In this document: in pieces, positions 16,698-25,011 of the stretch
How positions within the stretch are numbered: position 1 is the stretch's first letter
How the letters are laid out: each line of letters opens with the position of its first letter
Origin: Acidovorax sp. sic0104
GTDB lineage: Bacteria > Pseudomonadota > Gammaproteobacteria > Burkholderiales > Burkholderiaceae_C
Assembly: GCF_019219095.1 (NCBI RefSeq)
Contig: NZ_JAHUWH010000012.1
Location: 62,001 to 126,000 of the forward strand
Direction: 5' to 3'
DNA length: 64,000 nt
The notes under the pieces: model-generated
The model's input: only the letters and a program-made list of their open reading frames with translations
Database searches by the model: none
Told to the model about the DNA's origin: nothing
Translations under genes and position numbers: made by a program

Positions 16698-18080
16698 TCA
16701 GATGATGCGCGAAAACCGCGCTCGGTTGCGATCCGCCTGCAGATAGCGGTCGAACACCATGGCGATGCCGCGCACGAAGAACCAGCCCATCGCGGTGACT
16801 TCGATGCCGTCCGCCCGCACCTGTACCAGCCCCTGTCCTGCCATGTCTTCCAGTTGCTCCATTTCCGCAGCGAAGTAGCGGCGAAAGTCGATGAGCCACG
16901 CCTGCTCCAGCGGTTCGAACAAAAGTTCGCCCTGGCACATCAGCGCCATGATGACGGCGCGGCGCACCAGGTCGTCACGGGTCAGCGCCAGCCCGCGCAC
17001 CACCGGCAGGCGGCCCTGGTTCAGGAAGTCGTAGTACTCGTCCAGGGTCTTGGCATTTTGGCTGTAGGTGGCGCCCACGCGCCCGATGGCAGAAACGCCC
17101 AGGCCGATCAGATCGCAGTCGGGCTGGGTGCTGTAGCCCTGGAAATTGCGGTGCAGCCGCCCCTGCCGCTTGGCCACGGCCAGCGCGTCGTCAGGCAGCG
17201 CGAAGTGGTCCATGCCCACGTACACGTAGCCTGCAGCCATGAAGGCTTCGAGTGAGCGCGACAGCATCGAGACCTTGGCCCCGCCCATGGGCAGCTCCGC
17301 CGGCACGATGCGCCGCTGCGGCTTGAAGCGCTCGGGCAGGTGGGCATAGGCATACAGGGCAATACGGTCGGGCCTGAGCTGCACCACCTGGGCCAGCGTG
17401 CGGTCGAACGACTCGGGGGTCTGGCGCGGCAGGCCGTAGATGAGATCGACGTTGATCGACTCGAAGCCCAGGGCCCGGGCTGACTCCACCAGCGAGAACA
17501 CCTGCTCGGCGGGCTGGATGCGGTGCACCGCCTTCTGCACCTCGGGGTCGAAGTCCTGCACCCCGAAACTCAGCCGGTTGAATCCCAGCTCGGCCAGCAC
17601 GGCCAGGCGCTGGGCATCCACCGTGCGCGGGTCCACCTCGATCGAGTACTCGCCGCCGGGCGCCAGTGTGAAGCTGCGCTTGAGCATGGCCATGAGCTCG
17701 CGCAAGCCGTCGTCCGTGAGGAACGTGGGCGAGCCGCCGCCCAGGTGCAGTTGGCTCACCACCTGGCCCGTGCCGCAGTGTGCGGTGTGCAGGTCGATCT
17801 CGCGACTCAGGTAACGCAAGTAGACGTCGGCACGGTCATGGTGCTTGGTGATGATTTTGTTGCACGCGCAGTAGTAGCACAGCGACTCGCAGAACGGAAT
17901 GTGCACATACAGCGACAGCGGCAGCGCCTTGGCGGCCGTGCCCATGCGGCGCTGCTCCAGCGCCAGGATGTAATCCTCGTGGCCGAAGGCTTCCACGAAA
18001 CGGTCGGCCGTGGGGTAGGAGGTATAGCGGGGCCCTGGCACATCGAAGCGGCGCAGCAGCTCGGGCGAAACAGCGGTCAT
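16698..18080 (-). CDS. hemN: Oxygen-independent coproporphyrinogen III oxidase
   Basis: This 460-residue radical-SAM enzyme makes protoporphyrinogen IX from coproporphyrinogen III without oxygen. The [4Fe-4S] motif is CESLCYYCACNK (CxxxCxxC) near residue 62. LHLGGGSPTFL, YSIEVDPRT, RLSFGVQDFD and NVDLIYGLPRQTPESF are HemN landmarks. Length matches the E. coli enzyme. It lies opposite fnr with a palindromic element between, and next to the cbb3 locus, consistent with haem supply under low oxygen. Confidence 0.95.
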   Translation of the reverse strand: MTAVSPELLRRFDVPGPRYTSYPTADRFVEAFGHEDYILALEQRRMGTAAKALPLSLYVHIPFCESLCYYCACNKIITKHHDRADVYLRYLSREIDLHTAHCGTGQVVSQLHLGGGSPTFLTDDGLRELMAMLKRSFTLAPGGEYSIEVDPRTVDAQRLAVLAELGFNRLSFGVQDFDPEVQKAVHRIQPAEQVFSLVESARALGFESINVDLIYGLPRQTPESFDRTLAQVVQLRPDRIALYAYAHLPERFKPQRRIVPAELPMGGAKVSMLSRSLEAFMAAGYVYVGMDHFALPDDALAVAKRQGRLHRNFQGYSTQPDCDLIGLGVSAIGRVGATYSQNAKTLDEYYDFLNQGRLPVVRGLALTRDDLVRRAVIMALMCQGELLFEPLEQAWLIDFRRYFAAEMEQLEDMAGQGLVQVRADGIEVTAMGWFFVRGIAMVFDRYLQADRNRARFSRII

Positions 18081-18097
18081 GGGGAGTATCCTTGCTT

Positions 18098-18366
18098 AGA
18101 ACCTGTTCGAAGCCTTTTCCGGGTCGTGCTGCGGCGCAATCAGGATGAGTTGATGCTTCGGGTGCGCCGCATGGGCTCATGCCCTTGCAAGCAACCGAGG
18201 CATTCAATCGCCCGATTTCGCCCCAACCCTTCGCGCAAGTGCCTTGCCGGGCGGTCTGCGGCGTTGCGGCGCCTGTGGATAGCCTTGCTATCCATGGCGC
18301 ACCTCGCCTAACATCCCATCCCGGCAAGGCACTTGCGCGACCCCGAAAAGGCTTTGAACAGGTTCT
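18098..18366. repeat. 269-bp nested palindromic (MITE-like) element
   Basis: The outer ends are near-perfect inverted repeats: AGAACCTGTTCGAAGCCTTT from 18098, and its partner ending GGTTCT at 18366. Inside lie a perfect 20-bp inverted pair (18232-18251 with 18320-18339) and a perfect 8-bp stem TGGATAGC ctt GCTATCCA at 18276-18294. A gcggcgca/tgcgccgc stem occurs in the left half. There is no open reading frame of note and no transposase. It sits exactly between the divergent hemN and fnr genes. Target-site duplication cannot be judged. Confidence 0.85.
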
Positions 18367-18402
18367 TACCGTTGACTGTGCCGTAAGCCGCCCCCCACGT
18401 CC

Positions 18403-18416
18403 TTGATCCACGTCAA
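18403..18416. promoter_or_regulatory. FNR-type box upstream of fnr
   Basis: TTGATCCACGTCAA matches the FNR/Anr consensus TTGAT-N4-ATCAA at nine of ten fixed positions. It lies 118 bases before the fnr start codon and just outside the palindromic element, so autoregulation of fnr, or control of hemN from beyond the element, is possible. Confidence 0.7.
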
Positions 18417-18534
18417 GTGATTGATCAGGCCGACCAGCGACAATTTGATGCATGTCAGTCGCCGATCCCCGCTCCGAAGGTGATCCCTCGCCATCCATCG
18501 GGCAGCACGCCCGGTACCTAACCTGCAAGTGCCT

Positions 18535-19257
18535 ATGAACCCGCTCACCATGAAAGTCGCCTGCTCCAATTGCAATCTGCGGGAGCTGTGCATGCCTGTC
18601 GGCCTGAGTGATGACCAACTGCAACGCATCGATGATGTCGTGGCCACGCGCCGCAAGGTCAAGCGCGGCGCCACGCTGTTCCGCAATGGCGAGACCTTCA
18701 CCTCCCTCTACGCCATCCGCACGGGCTTCTTCAAGACCTGCGTGGCCACCGAGGACGGGCGCGACCAGGTCACGGGGTTCCAGATGGCCGGGGAGATCAT
18801 CGGCCTGGACGGCATCGTGAACGACCACCACACCTGCGATGCCGTCGCGCTGGAAGATGCCGAAGTCTGCGTGATGCCGTTTGACCGCATCGAGGAGCTC
18901 TCGCGCGAGGTCACGGCCTTGCAGCACCACGTGCACAAGATCATGAGCCGCGAGATCGTGCGCGAGCACGGCGTGATGCTGCTTCTGGGCAGCATGCGCG
19001 CCGAGGAGCGTTTGGCGGCCTTCCTCTTGAACCTGGTACAGCGCCTGCATGCACGGGGCTTCTCGCAGTCCGAGCTGGTGCTGCGCATGACACGCGAGGA
19101 GATCGGCAGCTACCTGGGCCTCAAGCTTGAGACGGTGAGCCGCACATTCTCCAAGTTCGTGGAAGAAGGCATCGTCGAAGTCAAGCAGCGCCATGTGCGC
19201 ATCCTCGATACCGACGCGCTCAAGCGGATCGTGAACAGCCAGCAAGCCTGCCACTGA
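18535..19257 (+). CDS. fnr: FNR-type oxygen-sensing transcriptional regulator
   Basis: This 240-residue CRP/FNR protein has the four cluster cysteines of FNR: Cys10, Cys13 and Cys19 (CSNCNLRELC) and Cys112 (AEVCVMPF). It should therefore hold an oxygen-labile [4Fe-4S] cluster. The cyclic-nucleotide-type sensor fold, a dimerisation helix (MLLLGSMRAEERLAAFLLNL) and the DNA-recognition helix EIGSYLGLKLETVSRTFSKF follow. The last matches the E. coli recognition helix in its ET.SR core. The ATG at 18535 is used; a GTG two codons earlier is in frame. It probably activates the adjacent cco, usp and hem genes through TTGAT-N4-ATCAA boxes. Confidence 0.95.
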   Translation: MNPLTMKVACSNCNLRELCMPVGLSDDQLQRIDDVVATRRKVKRGATLFRNGETFTSLYAIRTGFFKTCVATEDGRDQVTGFQMAGEIIGLDGIVNDHHTCDAVALEDAEVCVMPFDRIEELSREVTALQHHVHKIMSREIVREHGVMLLLGSMRAEERLAAFLLNLVQRLHARGFSQSELVLRMTREEIGSYLGLKLETVSRTFSKFVEEGIVEVKQRHVRILDTDALKRIVNSQQACH

Positions 19258-19278
19258 GACGTCCCCATCTGCACTTTT

Positions 19279-19306
19279 GCGCCGGCTTCGAGCCGGCGCT
19301 TGCCTT
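19279..19306 (+). terminator. Hairpin after fnr (weak terminator)
   Basis: A perfect 9-bp stem, GCGCCGGCT tcg AGCCGGCGC (19279-19299), is followed by a T-containing but interrupted tail. It separates fnr from the convergent small membrane gene. Confidence 0.55.
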
Positions 19307-19344
19307 TGGGCCCTTGCATTTCTCCGGGCAAGATCCGCTGCCCA

Positions 19345-19635
19345 TCAGGAGCAGGACGTCTTGCGGCAGTCGTCCGGGCGCTCCCCCTGTGGCACGGGGC
19401 AGCGGTTCAGTTCGAACGGCGACATGGCCAGCAGCGTGGTCAGGGCGCTCGAGGCCATGGTGACGGCCCAGAACGCGAAAAACGCCAGCGTGTAGACGCC
19501 CTCCCGCGACAGCGCCAAGGGCTGGCCGAACCAGTGCAGGTCGTGCGGATCGACCATCGCGAACACCAGCATCTCCAGCAGACCGGCCATCAGAAAGGCG
19601 GGCCAGGCAATCCACATCAGGCGTTGCGTCCACAT
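19345..19635 (-). CDS. Small two-helix membrane protein of the cco locus, function unknown
   Basis: This 96-residue protein begins MWTQRLMWIAWPAFLMAGLL and has two or three hydrophobic stretches. Between them is a loop with DPHDLHWFG, and it ends in a cysteine-containing tail (RCPVPQGERPDDCRKTSCS). The ATG at 19635 has AGGAG eight bases upstream, so the longer frame is rejected. It is 72 bp downstream of the FixH-like gene and is the last gene of the cbb3 transcript. The tail cysteines could bind metal, but no family is recognised with certainty. Confidence 0.75.
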   Translation of the reverse strand: MWTQRLMWIAWPAFLMAGLLEMLVFAMVDPHDLHWFGQPLALSREGVYTLAFFAFWAVTMASSALTTLLAMSPFELNRCPVPQGERPDDCRKTSCS

Positions 19636-19707
19636 CGTTGTATCTCCTCGTCGGTGCAGGAGCGCCCAGCTGGACACATCCAGCATGCGCGCCGCGCGGG
19701 GTCGGTC

Positions 19708-20010
19708 TTATCGTGGTTGATCCTGGACAGGAGTGGCTGCATGGTTGCGGCCCTTGACCGCCGGCGCCAGACTCTTCTCGGGGTTGGCCAGTGTCTTGTT
19801 GATTTCGATGCCCTGCCGGTAGTAGTCCTCCGCCACCACCGGGTCAGGCCGCGAGATGGCCAGCCACAGCGTGACGAAGCCGGCCACGATCACGATGGCC
19901 GGGCCGGCAATGATGAGCCAGACGTGGCCGAACCTCCACCACGGAGCGGCAGCGGGCGCGGCACCGGGGCCTGTGGAAGCGGCGGGGCCCATGGCGGGAT
20001 TCGATGGCAT
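19708..20010 (-). CDS. ccoH: FixH/CcoH-like oxidase assembly protein
   Basis: This 100-residue protein has one membrane helix (HVWLIIAGPAIVIVAGFVTL). It is followed by the periplasmic motif VVAEDYYRQGIEINKTLANP, which matches the DYYxxGxxIN signature of FixH/CcoH. It is short for the family because most of the periplasmic domain is missing. The ATG at 20010 has AAGGAG upstream. It lies 40 bp after ccoG, in the usual ccoG-ccoH order, and should help assemble the cbb3 oxidase. Confidence 0.82.
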   Translation of the reverse strand: MPSNPAMGPAASTGPGAAPAAAPWWRFGHVWLIIAGPAIVIVAGFVTLWLAISRPDPVVAEDYYRQGIEINKTLANPEKSLAPAVKGRNHAATPVQDQPR

Positions 20011-20050
20011 GTCAACACTCCTTGAAAATCTTGTCGGTCGTCGCACAGGC

Positions 20051-21496
20051 TCAGCGCGGCACCAGAAAAACGGACTTCTCCGTCACGTGGGCTGCCGCGC
20101 CCAGGGCCTGCACATCGAACTGCACCGCATGCGAGCCAGGCGGCGCCGACCCATACGGTATCTGCAGCCGCACCGCCACCCAGCGGGATTCGGCGGGCCC
20201 TATGTCCACCTCGGCATCCGAGGCCACTTCGAGCGCGGTCAGCCCGCGGGCGGTGATGCGGTAGCGCTGCAGCCCCTCGGTCGCATTCATGATCTGCAGG
20301 CGGTAGATGTTCTCGAGCTTGCCCCCCGCCACGATGCGCGAGAGGGCTGCACGGTCGCGCACCACATCCACTTTCAGTGGCGTGCGCGTGACCAGGCTGG
20401 CCAACATGACAAGGCACAGCGCAGCCAGGACGGCGGTGTAGACCAGCACCCTCGGGCGCAGCACCCGGCGCAGCATCTGCGACTGGCTCCAGCGCCCGGC
20501 CACGCCGTTCTGCGTGGAATAGCGAATGAGCCCGCGCGGGTATTGCATCTTGTCCATCACGGTGTTGCAGGCGTCCACGCAAAGACCGCAGCCGATGCAC
20601 TCGTACTGCAGCCCGTTGCGGATGTCGATGCCCACCGGACACACCTGCACGCACAACGAGCAGTCGATGCAGTCGCCCAGCCCCTGGGCCCTGTAGTCGA
20701 TACCTTTCCTGCGCGGGCCGCGCGGCTCGCCCCGCTCGGGGTCGTAGCTCACGATCAGCGTGTCCTTGTCGAACATCGCGCTTTGAAAGCGCGCATACGG
20801 ACACATGTACTTGCAGACCTGCTCGCGCATGTAGCCAGCATTGCCATAGGTGGCAAAGCCATAGAACAGCACCCAGAAGATCTGCCAGCTGCCCGTGAAC
20901 GCCAACAGTTCGCGACCCAGTTCGCGGATGGGCACGAAGTAGCCCACGAAGGTGAAGCCGGTCCACAGCGCCACGGCAATCCACACCAGTTGCTTGAGGG
21001 CCTTTTTGCCAACCTTCTCGGCCGTCCAGGGGCCTTTGTCGAGCCGCAGCCGCGCACTGCGGTCGCCTTCGATCTTGTGCTCGATCCACATGAACATCTC
21101 GGTGTACACGGTCTGCGGGCATGCGAACCCGCACCACAGCCGCCCTGCCACCGCGGTGAACAGGAACAGCGAAAGCGCCGAGATGATGAGCAGGCCCGTG
21201 AGGTAGATGAAGTCCTGCGGATACAGCACAAGCCCGAAGATGTAGAACCTCCGCGCGCCCAGGTCGAACAGCACCATCTGGCGCTGCCCCCATTCGAACC
21301 ACGGCAGCCCGTAGAAAACGATCTGAGTGAGGAACACCATCGCCCAGCGCCAGCGCGCGAACACGCCGCTGATGGAGCGGGGGTAGATCTTCTTTTGCGC
21401 TTCGTACAGCGAGACGATCTCGCCCTGCGACGAGGCATCGGCGGCTATCGGTGCGATGGGGATGACCTTGCGAGCGGGCTCGCTGGGTGGCTTCAT
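20051..21496 (-). CDS. ccoG: Cytochrome c oxidase accessory protein CcoG (FixG)
   Basis: This 481-residue membrane iron-sulfur protein has an N-terminal hydrophobic region with WCGFACPQTVYTEMFMWIEH. Two ferredoxin-type clusters, CIDCSLCVQVCPVGID and CIGCGLCVDACN, lie near residues 260-310. Its C-terminal immunoglobulin-like periplasmic domain ends near TEKSVFLVPR. CcoG is linked to copper reduction and delivery during cbb3 assembly. It follows ccoP on the same strand with a 110-bp gap. Confidence 0.95.
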   Translation of the reverse strand: MKPPSEPARKVIPIAPIAADASSQGEIVSLYEAQKKIYPRSISGVFARWRWAMVFLTQIVFYGLPWFEWGQRQMVLFDLGARRFYIFGLVLYPQDFIYLTGLLIISALSLFLFTAVAGRLWCGFACPQTVYTEMFMWIEHKIEGDRSARLRLDKGPWTAEKVGKKALKQLVWIAVALWTGFTFVGYFVPIRELGRELLAFTGSWQIFWVLFYGFATYGNAGYMREQVCKYMCPYARFQSAMFDKDTLIVSYDPERGEPRGPRRKGIDYRAQGLGDCIDCSLCVQVCPVGIDIRNGLQYECIGCGLCVDACNTVMDKMQYPRGLIRYSTQNGVAGRWSQSQMLRRVLRPRVLVYTAVLAALCLVMLASLVTRTPLKVDVVRDRAALSRIVAGGKLENIYRLQIMNATEGLQRYRITARGLTALEVASDAEVDIGPAESRWVAVRLQIPYGSAPPGSHAVQFDVQALGAAAHVTEKSVFLVPR

Positions 21497-21606
21497 GGTG
21501 GGGCTCGTAGTGCTGGCTGCTGGGACTGGAGGGTTCTGGCTGGCTGGAGGAAGCTTTCAAGTACCGGGCAGAGCCAACGCTCCGCCCGGTGCCCGGATGG
21601 ACAACG

Positions 21607-22527
21607 CTACTTGGCCGCAGCTGCCACCTGCTTGCCCGACAAACTCCAGACGTACGCCGAGAGCACGCCGATCTGCGCTTCGGTCAGCTTGTCCGCCTGG
21701 GCGGGCATCTGGTTGGCCTTGCCGTTGTTGATCATGGCGGTGATGGCGGCTTCCCCCCAGCCATGCAGCCAGATGTCATCGGTCAGGTTGGGCGCGCCCA
21801 GGGCCTGGTTGCCCTTGCCATCCATGCCGTGGCAGGCCGCGCAGGCGCCGAACTTGGACTTGCCCAGCGATGCACGCAGCGAGTCGTGCGGGCTGCCCGA
21901 CAGACTCAGCACGTAGTGCGACAAATTGCGCACATCCTCCGGCGTGCCCACTGCAGCTGCCATCGGGGGCATGGTGCCGATGCGGCCCTGCGCGATGGTC
22001 TCGCGGATCTTCTCGGGCGTGCCGCCGTGCAGCCAGTCGCCGTCGGCAAGATTGGGAAATCCCTTGCTGCCCCGTGCGTCCGAGCCATGGCACTGCGCGC
22101 AGTTGTTCATGAACAAGCGCTCTCCGATGGCCTGGGCCTGCGGGTCCTTGGCAACGTCCTCCGGCTTCATCGAGGCGAAGCGGGCGTACAGCGGCTCCAG
22201 CTCGGCCTTGGCCTTGGCCATCTCGGCCTCGTACTCGCCCTTTTGCGTCCAGTTGAGCTTGCCATTGAAGCTGCCCAGACCCGGATAGGCCGCAAGGTAT
22301 GCCAGGCCGAACACGATGGTTATCACGAACAGCCACACCCACCACCTCGGCAGGGGGTTGTTCATCTCGACCAGGTCCTCGTCCCAGACGTGGCCGGTGG
22401 TGTTGTCGGCGGTGGCCACGACCTTCTTGCGGCCCGCCATCCACAGCAGGATGCCGCAGGCGACGATGCCGACAAGGGTCAGCGTGGTCACAAAGACCGA
22501 CCAGAAATTGCTGGTGAAGTCACTCAT
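21607..22527 (-). CDS. ccoP: cbb3-type cytochrome oxidase subunit III (di-haem cytochrome c)
   Basis: This 306-residue protein has two N-terminal membrane helices and the CcoP signature NNPLPRWWVWLFVITIVF near residues 57-74. It carries two c-type haem sites, CAQCH and CAACH, in tandem cytochrome domains, each followed by a distal methionine region (GTMPPM, NQMPAQ). It relays electrons from periplasmic cytochrome c or the bc1 complex to CcoO/CcoN. It starts 24 bp downstream of ccoQ. Confidence 0.96.
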   Translation of the reverse strand: MSDFTSNFWSVFVTTLTLVGIVACGILLWMAGRKKVVATADNTTGHVWDEDLVEMNNPLPRWWVWLFVITIVFGLAYLAAYPGLGSFNGKLNWTQKGEYEAEMAKAKAELEPLYARFASMKPEDVAKDPQAQAIGERLFMNNCAQCHGSDARGSKGFPNLADGDWLHGGTPEKIRETIAQGRIGTMPPMAAAVGTPEDVRNLSHYVLSLSGSPHDSLRASLGKSKFGACAACHGMDGKGNQALGAPNLTDDIWLHGWGEAAITAMINNGKANQMPAQADKLTEAQIGVLSAYVWSLSGKQVAAAAK

Positions 22528-22551
22528 GGGTTGTTCTCGTTCTGGTGAAGG

Positions 22552-22689
22552 TCAATCTTGGTCGAACGGCAGCCGCGCTGCCTCGTCGAACCGGGCCTTG
22601 TTGCGGCCCATGTACGCCCAGACCCAGATACCGATGAAGCAAACCATCGATGCCAGGGTGGCGACGATGCGCATGGTGGTGATGTCCAT
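22552..22689 (-). CDS. ccoQ: cbb3-type oxidase small subunit CcoQ
   Basis: This is a 45-residue single-helix protein. It reads MDITTMRIVATLASMVCFIG at the N-terminus and ends AARLPFDQD. It lies between ccoO and ccoP in the standard ccoNOQP order, 27 bp after ccoO and 24 bp before ccoP. GGAGA precedes the ATG. CcoQ stabilises the assembled oxidase, especially on exposure to oxygen. Confidence 0.92.
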   Translation of the reverse strand: MDITTMRIVATLASMVCFIGIWVWAYMGRNKARFDEAARLPFDQD

Positions 22690-22716
22690 GGCGAATCTCC
22701 TTGGGTTCTGAGTTGC

Positions 22717-23352
22717 TTACTTGAGCGCGCGGCCCATGACTTGCAGGTAGGCGACCAAAGCATCGAGCTCGGTCTTGCCCTTCACATCGGCGGCGGCGGC
22801 AGATATCTGCTCGTCGGTGTAGGGAACACCGACTGTGCGCAGCGCCTTCATGCGGGGTGCCACGCTGGCGGGCTCGACTGCAGTCTTCTCCAGCCAAGGA
22901 TAGGCGGGCATGTTGGACTCGGGCACCACGTCGCGCGGGTTGTTCAGGTGGATGCGATGCCACTCGTCGCTGTACTTGCCGCCCACGCGGTGCAGGTCGG
23001 GGCCGGTGCGCTTGCTGCCCCACTGAAAGGGGTGGTCATACACGAACTCGCCGGCTACCGAGTAGTGGCCGTAGCGCAGCGTCTCGGCACGGAAGGGGCG
23101 GATCATCTGCGAGTGGCAGTTGTAGCAACCTTCACGGATGTAGATGTCGCGCCCCACCAGCTGCGTGGCGGTGTAGGGCTCCACGCCCTTGACGGCCTCG
23201 GTCGTGGACTTCTGGAAGAACAGTGGGACGATCTCCACCAGGCCGCCAATGGCGATCACCAGCAGGATCAGCACGATCATCAGGAAGTTGTTGGTCTCCA
23301 CCTTCTCGTGGGAGAAGCCGGTGGAAGAAGAAGAGTTGTTGTTGTTGGACAT
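22717..23352 (-). CDS. ccoO: cbb3-type oxidase subunit II (mono-haem cytochrome c)
   Basis: This 211-residue protein has a single N-terminal membrane anchor and the haem site [19 protein letters not shown] distal methionine lies in [10 protein letters not shown]. The N-terminus has an asparagine- and serine-rich stretch (SNNNNSSSS) before the helix. The ATG at 23352 has AAGGAG upstream and replaces the longer open frame. It sits 18 bp after ccoN. Confidence 0.96.
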   Translation of the reverse strand: MSNNNNSSSSTGFSHEKVETNNFLMIVLILLVIAIGGLVEIVPLFFQKSTTEAVKGVEPYTATQLVGRDIYIREGCYNCHSQMIRPFRAETLRYGHYSVAGEFVYDHPFQWGSKRTGPDLHRVGGKYSDEWHRIHLNNPRDVVPESNMPAYPWLEKTAVEPASVAPRMKALRTVGVPYTDEQISAAAADVKGKTELDALVAYLQVMGRALK

Positions 23353-23369
23353 GAATAGACTCCTTCGGC

Positions 23370-24809
23370 TCAGGCGTGGGCGGCATTCACGGCAGGAATG
23401 GCCACCTTGACCGAACGGCCCGAGATGGCGGTGAGCCACACGTTCCAGGCCATCACGACCATGCCGCCCAGGTACAGAAGGCCGCCAGCGACACGGATCA
23501 CATAGAAGGGATAGGTCGCCTTCACGCTCTCGACGAAGGTGTAGGTGAGCGTGCCGTCAGGGTTGATGGCGCGCCACATCAGGCCCTGCATCACACCGGC
23601 GATCCACATCGCGGCGATGTACAGCACGATGCCGATCGTGGCCATCCAGAAGTGCAGCTCGATCGCCTTGATGGAGTGCATCTTTTCGCGGCCGAACAGG
23701 CGGGGCACCAGGTAGTACAGCGAGCCCATCGAGATCAGGCCCACCCAGCCCAGCGCGCCGGAGTGCACGTGGCCCACCGTCCAGTCGGTGTAGTGGCTCA
23801 GGGCATTGACGGTCTTGATGGACATCATCGGGCCTTCGAACGTGGACATTCCGTAGAACGACAGCGACACGATCAGGAAGCGCAGGATGGGGTCATCGCG
23901 CAGCTTGTGCCATGCGCCGGACAGCGTCATCACGCCGTTGATCATCCCGCCCCAGCTGGGGGCCAGCAGGATCAGCGAGAAAACCATGCCCACCGATTGC
24001 GTCCAGTCCGGCAGCGCGGTGTAGTGCAGATGGTGGGGGCCGGCCCACATGTAGGTGAAGATCAGCGCCCAGAAGTGCACGATGGACAGGCGGTAGCTGT
24101 ACACCGGGCGGCCGGCCTGCTTGGGGATGAAGTAGTACATCATCCCGAGAAAGCCTGCCGTGAGGAAGAAGCCCACCGCGTTGTGTCCGTACCACCACTG
24201 CACCATGGCGTCCTGCACGCCGGCATAGGCCGAATAGCTCTTCATGAACCCCGCCGGGATGGCCGCGCTGTTGACCACGTGCAGCAGCGCCACCGCCAGG
24301 ATGAACGCGCCGAAGAACCAGTTGGCCACGTAGATGTGCTTGACCTTGCGCACACCGATGGTGCCGAAGAACACGATGGCATAGGACACCCACACCAGCG
24401 TGATCAGGATGTCGATGGGCCATTCGAGTTCAGCGTATTCCTTGCCGGACGTGTAGCCCATCGGCAGGCTGATGGCCGCCGCCACGATGACCAGTTGCCA
24501 GCCCCAGAACGTGAAGGCCGCCAGCGGCCCCGCGAACAGACGCACCTGGCTCGTGCGCTGCACGACGTAGTAGCTGGTGGCGAACAGCGCGCAACCGCCG
24601 AATGCGAAGATCACCGCGTTGGTGTGCAGCGGGCGCAAGCGTCCGTAGCTGAGCCAGGGAATGCCGAAATTGAGCTCGGGCCAGGCCAGCTGGGCGGCGA
24701 TCACTACGCCCACCAGCATGCCAATCACCCCCCAGACCACGGCCATGATCGAGAACTGCCGCACCACGGTGTCGTTGTAGTGCGCAGCCACTGTTTTTGG
24801 AGAATCCAT
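23370..24809 (-). CDS. ccoN: cbb3-type oxidase catalytic subunit I
   Basis: This 479-residue protein has 12 membrane helices and is the oxygen-reducing, proton-pumping subunit. Conserved segments include [17 protein letters not shown] with the low-spin haem ligand histidine, [20 protein letters not shown], the Cu-B histidines in [16 protein letters not shown], and [17 protein letters not shown] near the haem ligands. AGAGGTG precedes the ATG. An FNR-type box ends 55 bases upstream of the start. Confidence 0.97.
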   Translation of the reverse strand: MDSPKTVAAHYNDTVVRQFSIMAVVWGVIGMLVGVVIAAQLAWPELNFGIPWLSYGRLRPLHTNAVIFAFGGCALFATSYYVVQRTSQVRLFAGPLAAFTFWGWQLVIVAAAISLPMGYTSGKEYAELEWPIDILITLVWVSYAIVFFGTIGVRKVKHIYVANWFFGAFILAVALLHVVNSAAIPAGFMKSYSAYAGVQDAMVQWWYGHNAVGFFLTAGFLGMMYYFIPKQAGRPVYSYRLSIVHFWALIFTYMWAGPHHLHYTALPDWTQSVGMVFSLILLAPSWGGMINGVMTLSGAWHKLRDDPILRFLIVSLSFYGMSTFEGPMMSIKTVNALSHYTDWTVGHVHSGALGWVGLISMGSLYYLVPRLFGREKMHSIKAIELHFWMATIGIVLYIAAMWIAGVMQGLMWRAINPDGTLTYTFVESVKATYPFYVIRVAGGLLYLGGMVVMAWNVWLTAISGRSVKVAIPAVNAAHA

Positions 24810-24863
24810 CGGGCACCTCTTATTAATGCAGTCAGAGTTTGTTGCAGCCGGCCTTCGGGGGCA

Positions 24864-24877
24864 TTGACACAAGTCAA
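24864..24877. promoter_or_regulatory. FNR-type box upstream of ccoN
   Basis: TTGACACAAGTCAA is a perfect palindromic FNR-like site (TTGAC-N4-GTCAA). It overlaps the ccoS stop codon and is centred about 61 bases before the ccoN start codon. It is well placed to activate ccoNOQP transcription under low oxygen from inside the ccoI-ccoS end. Confidence 0.8.
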
Positions 24878-25011
24878 TCGTCCCGGAGAATCCGCTCGCC
24901 TTCCTGTTCGACGCTCTCGAATTGGCCGTGGTGGACGGCCCACCACAGGCCCGCCAGCACCATCAGCACAAGCACCACTGACAAGGGGATCAACAGGTAA
25001 AGGATGTCCAT
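24874..25011 (-). CDS. ccoS: cbb3-type oxidase assembly protein CcoS
   Basis: This 45-residue protein begins [20 protein letters not shown]. Its one membrane helix is followed by [20 protein letters not shown], the typical CcoS layout with the FexxExEGxRIL tail. The start overlaps the ccoI stop (TGATG), so the two are translationally coupled. CcoS is needed to insert cofactors into CcoN. Confidence 0.92.
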   Translation of the reverse strand: MDILYLLIPLSVVLVLMVLAGLWWAVHHGQFESVEQEGERILRDD

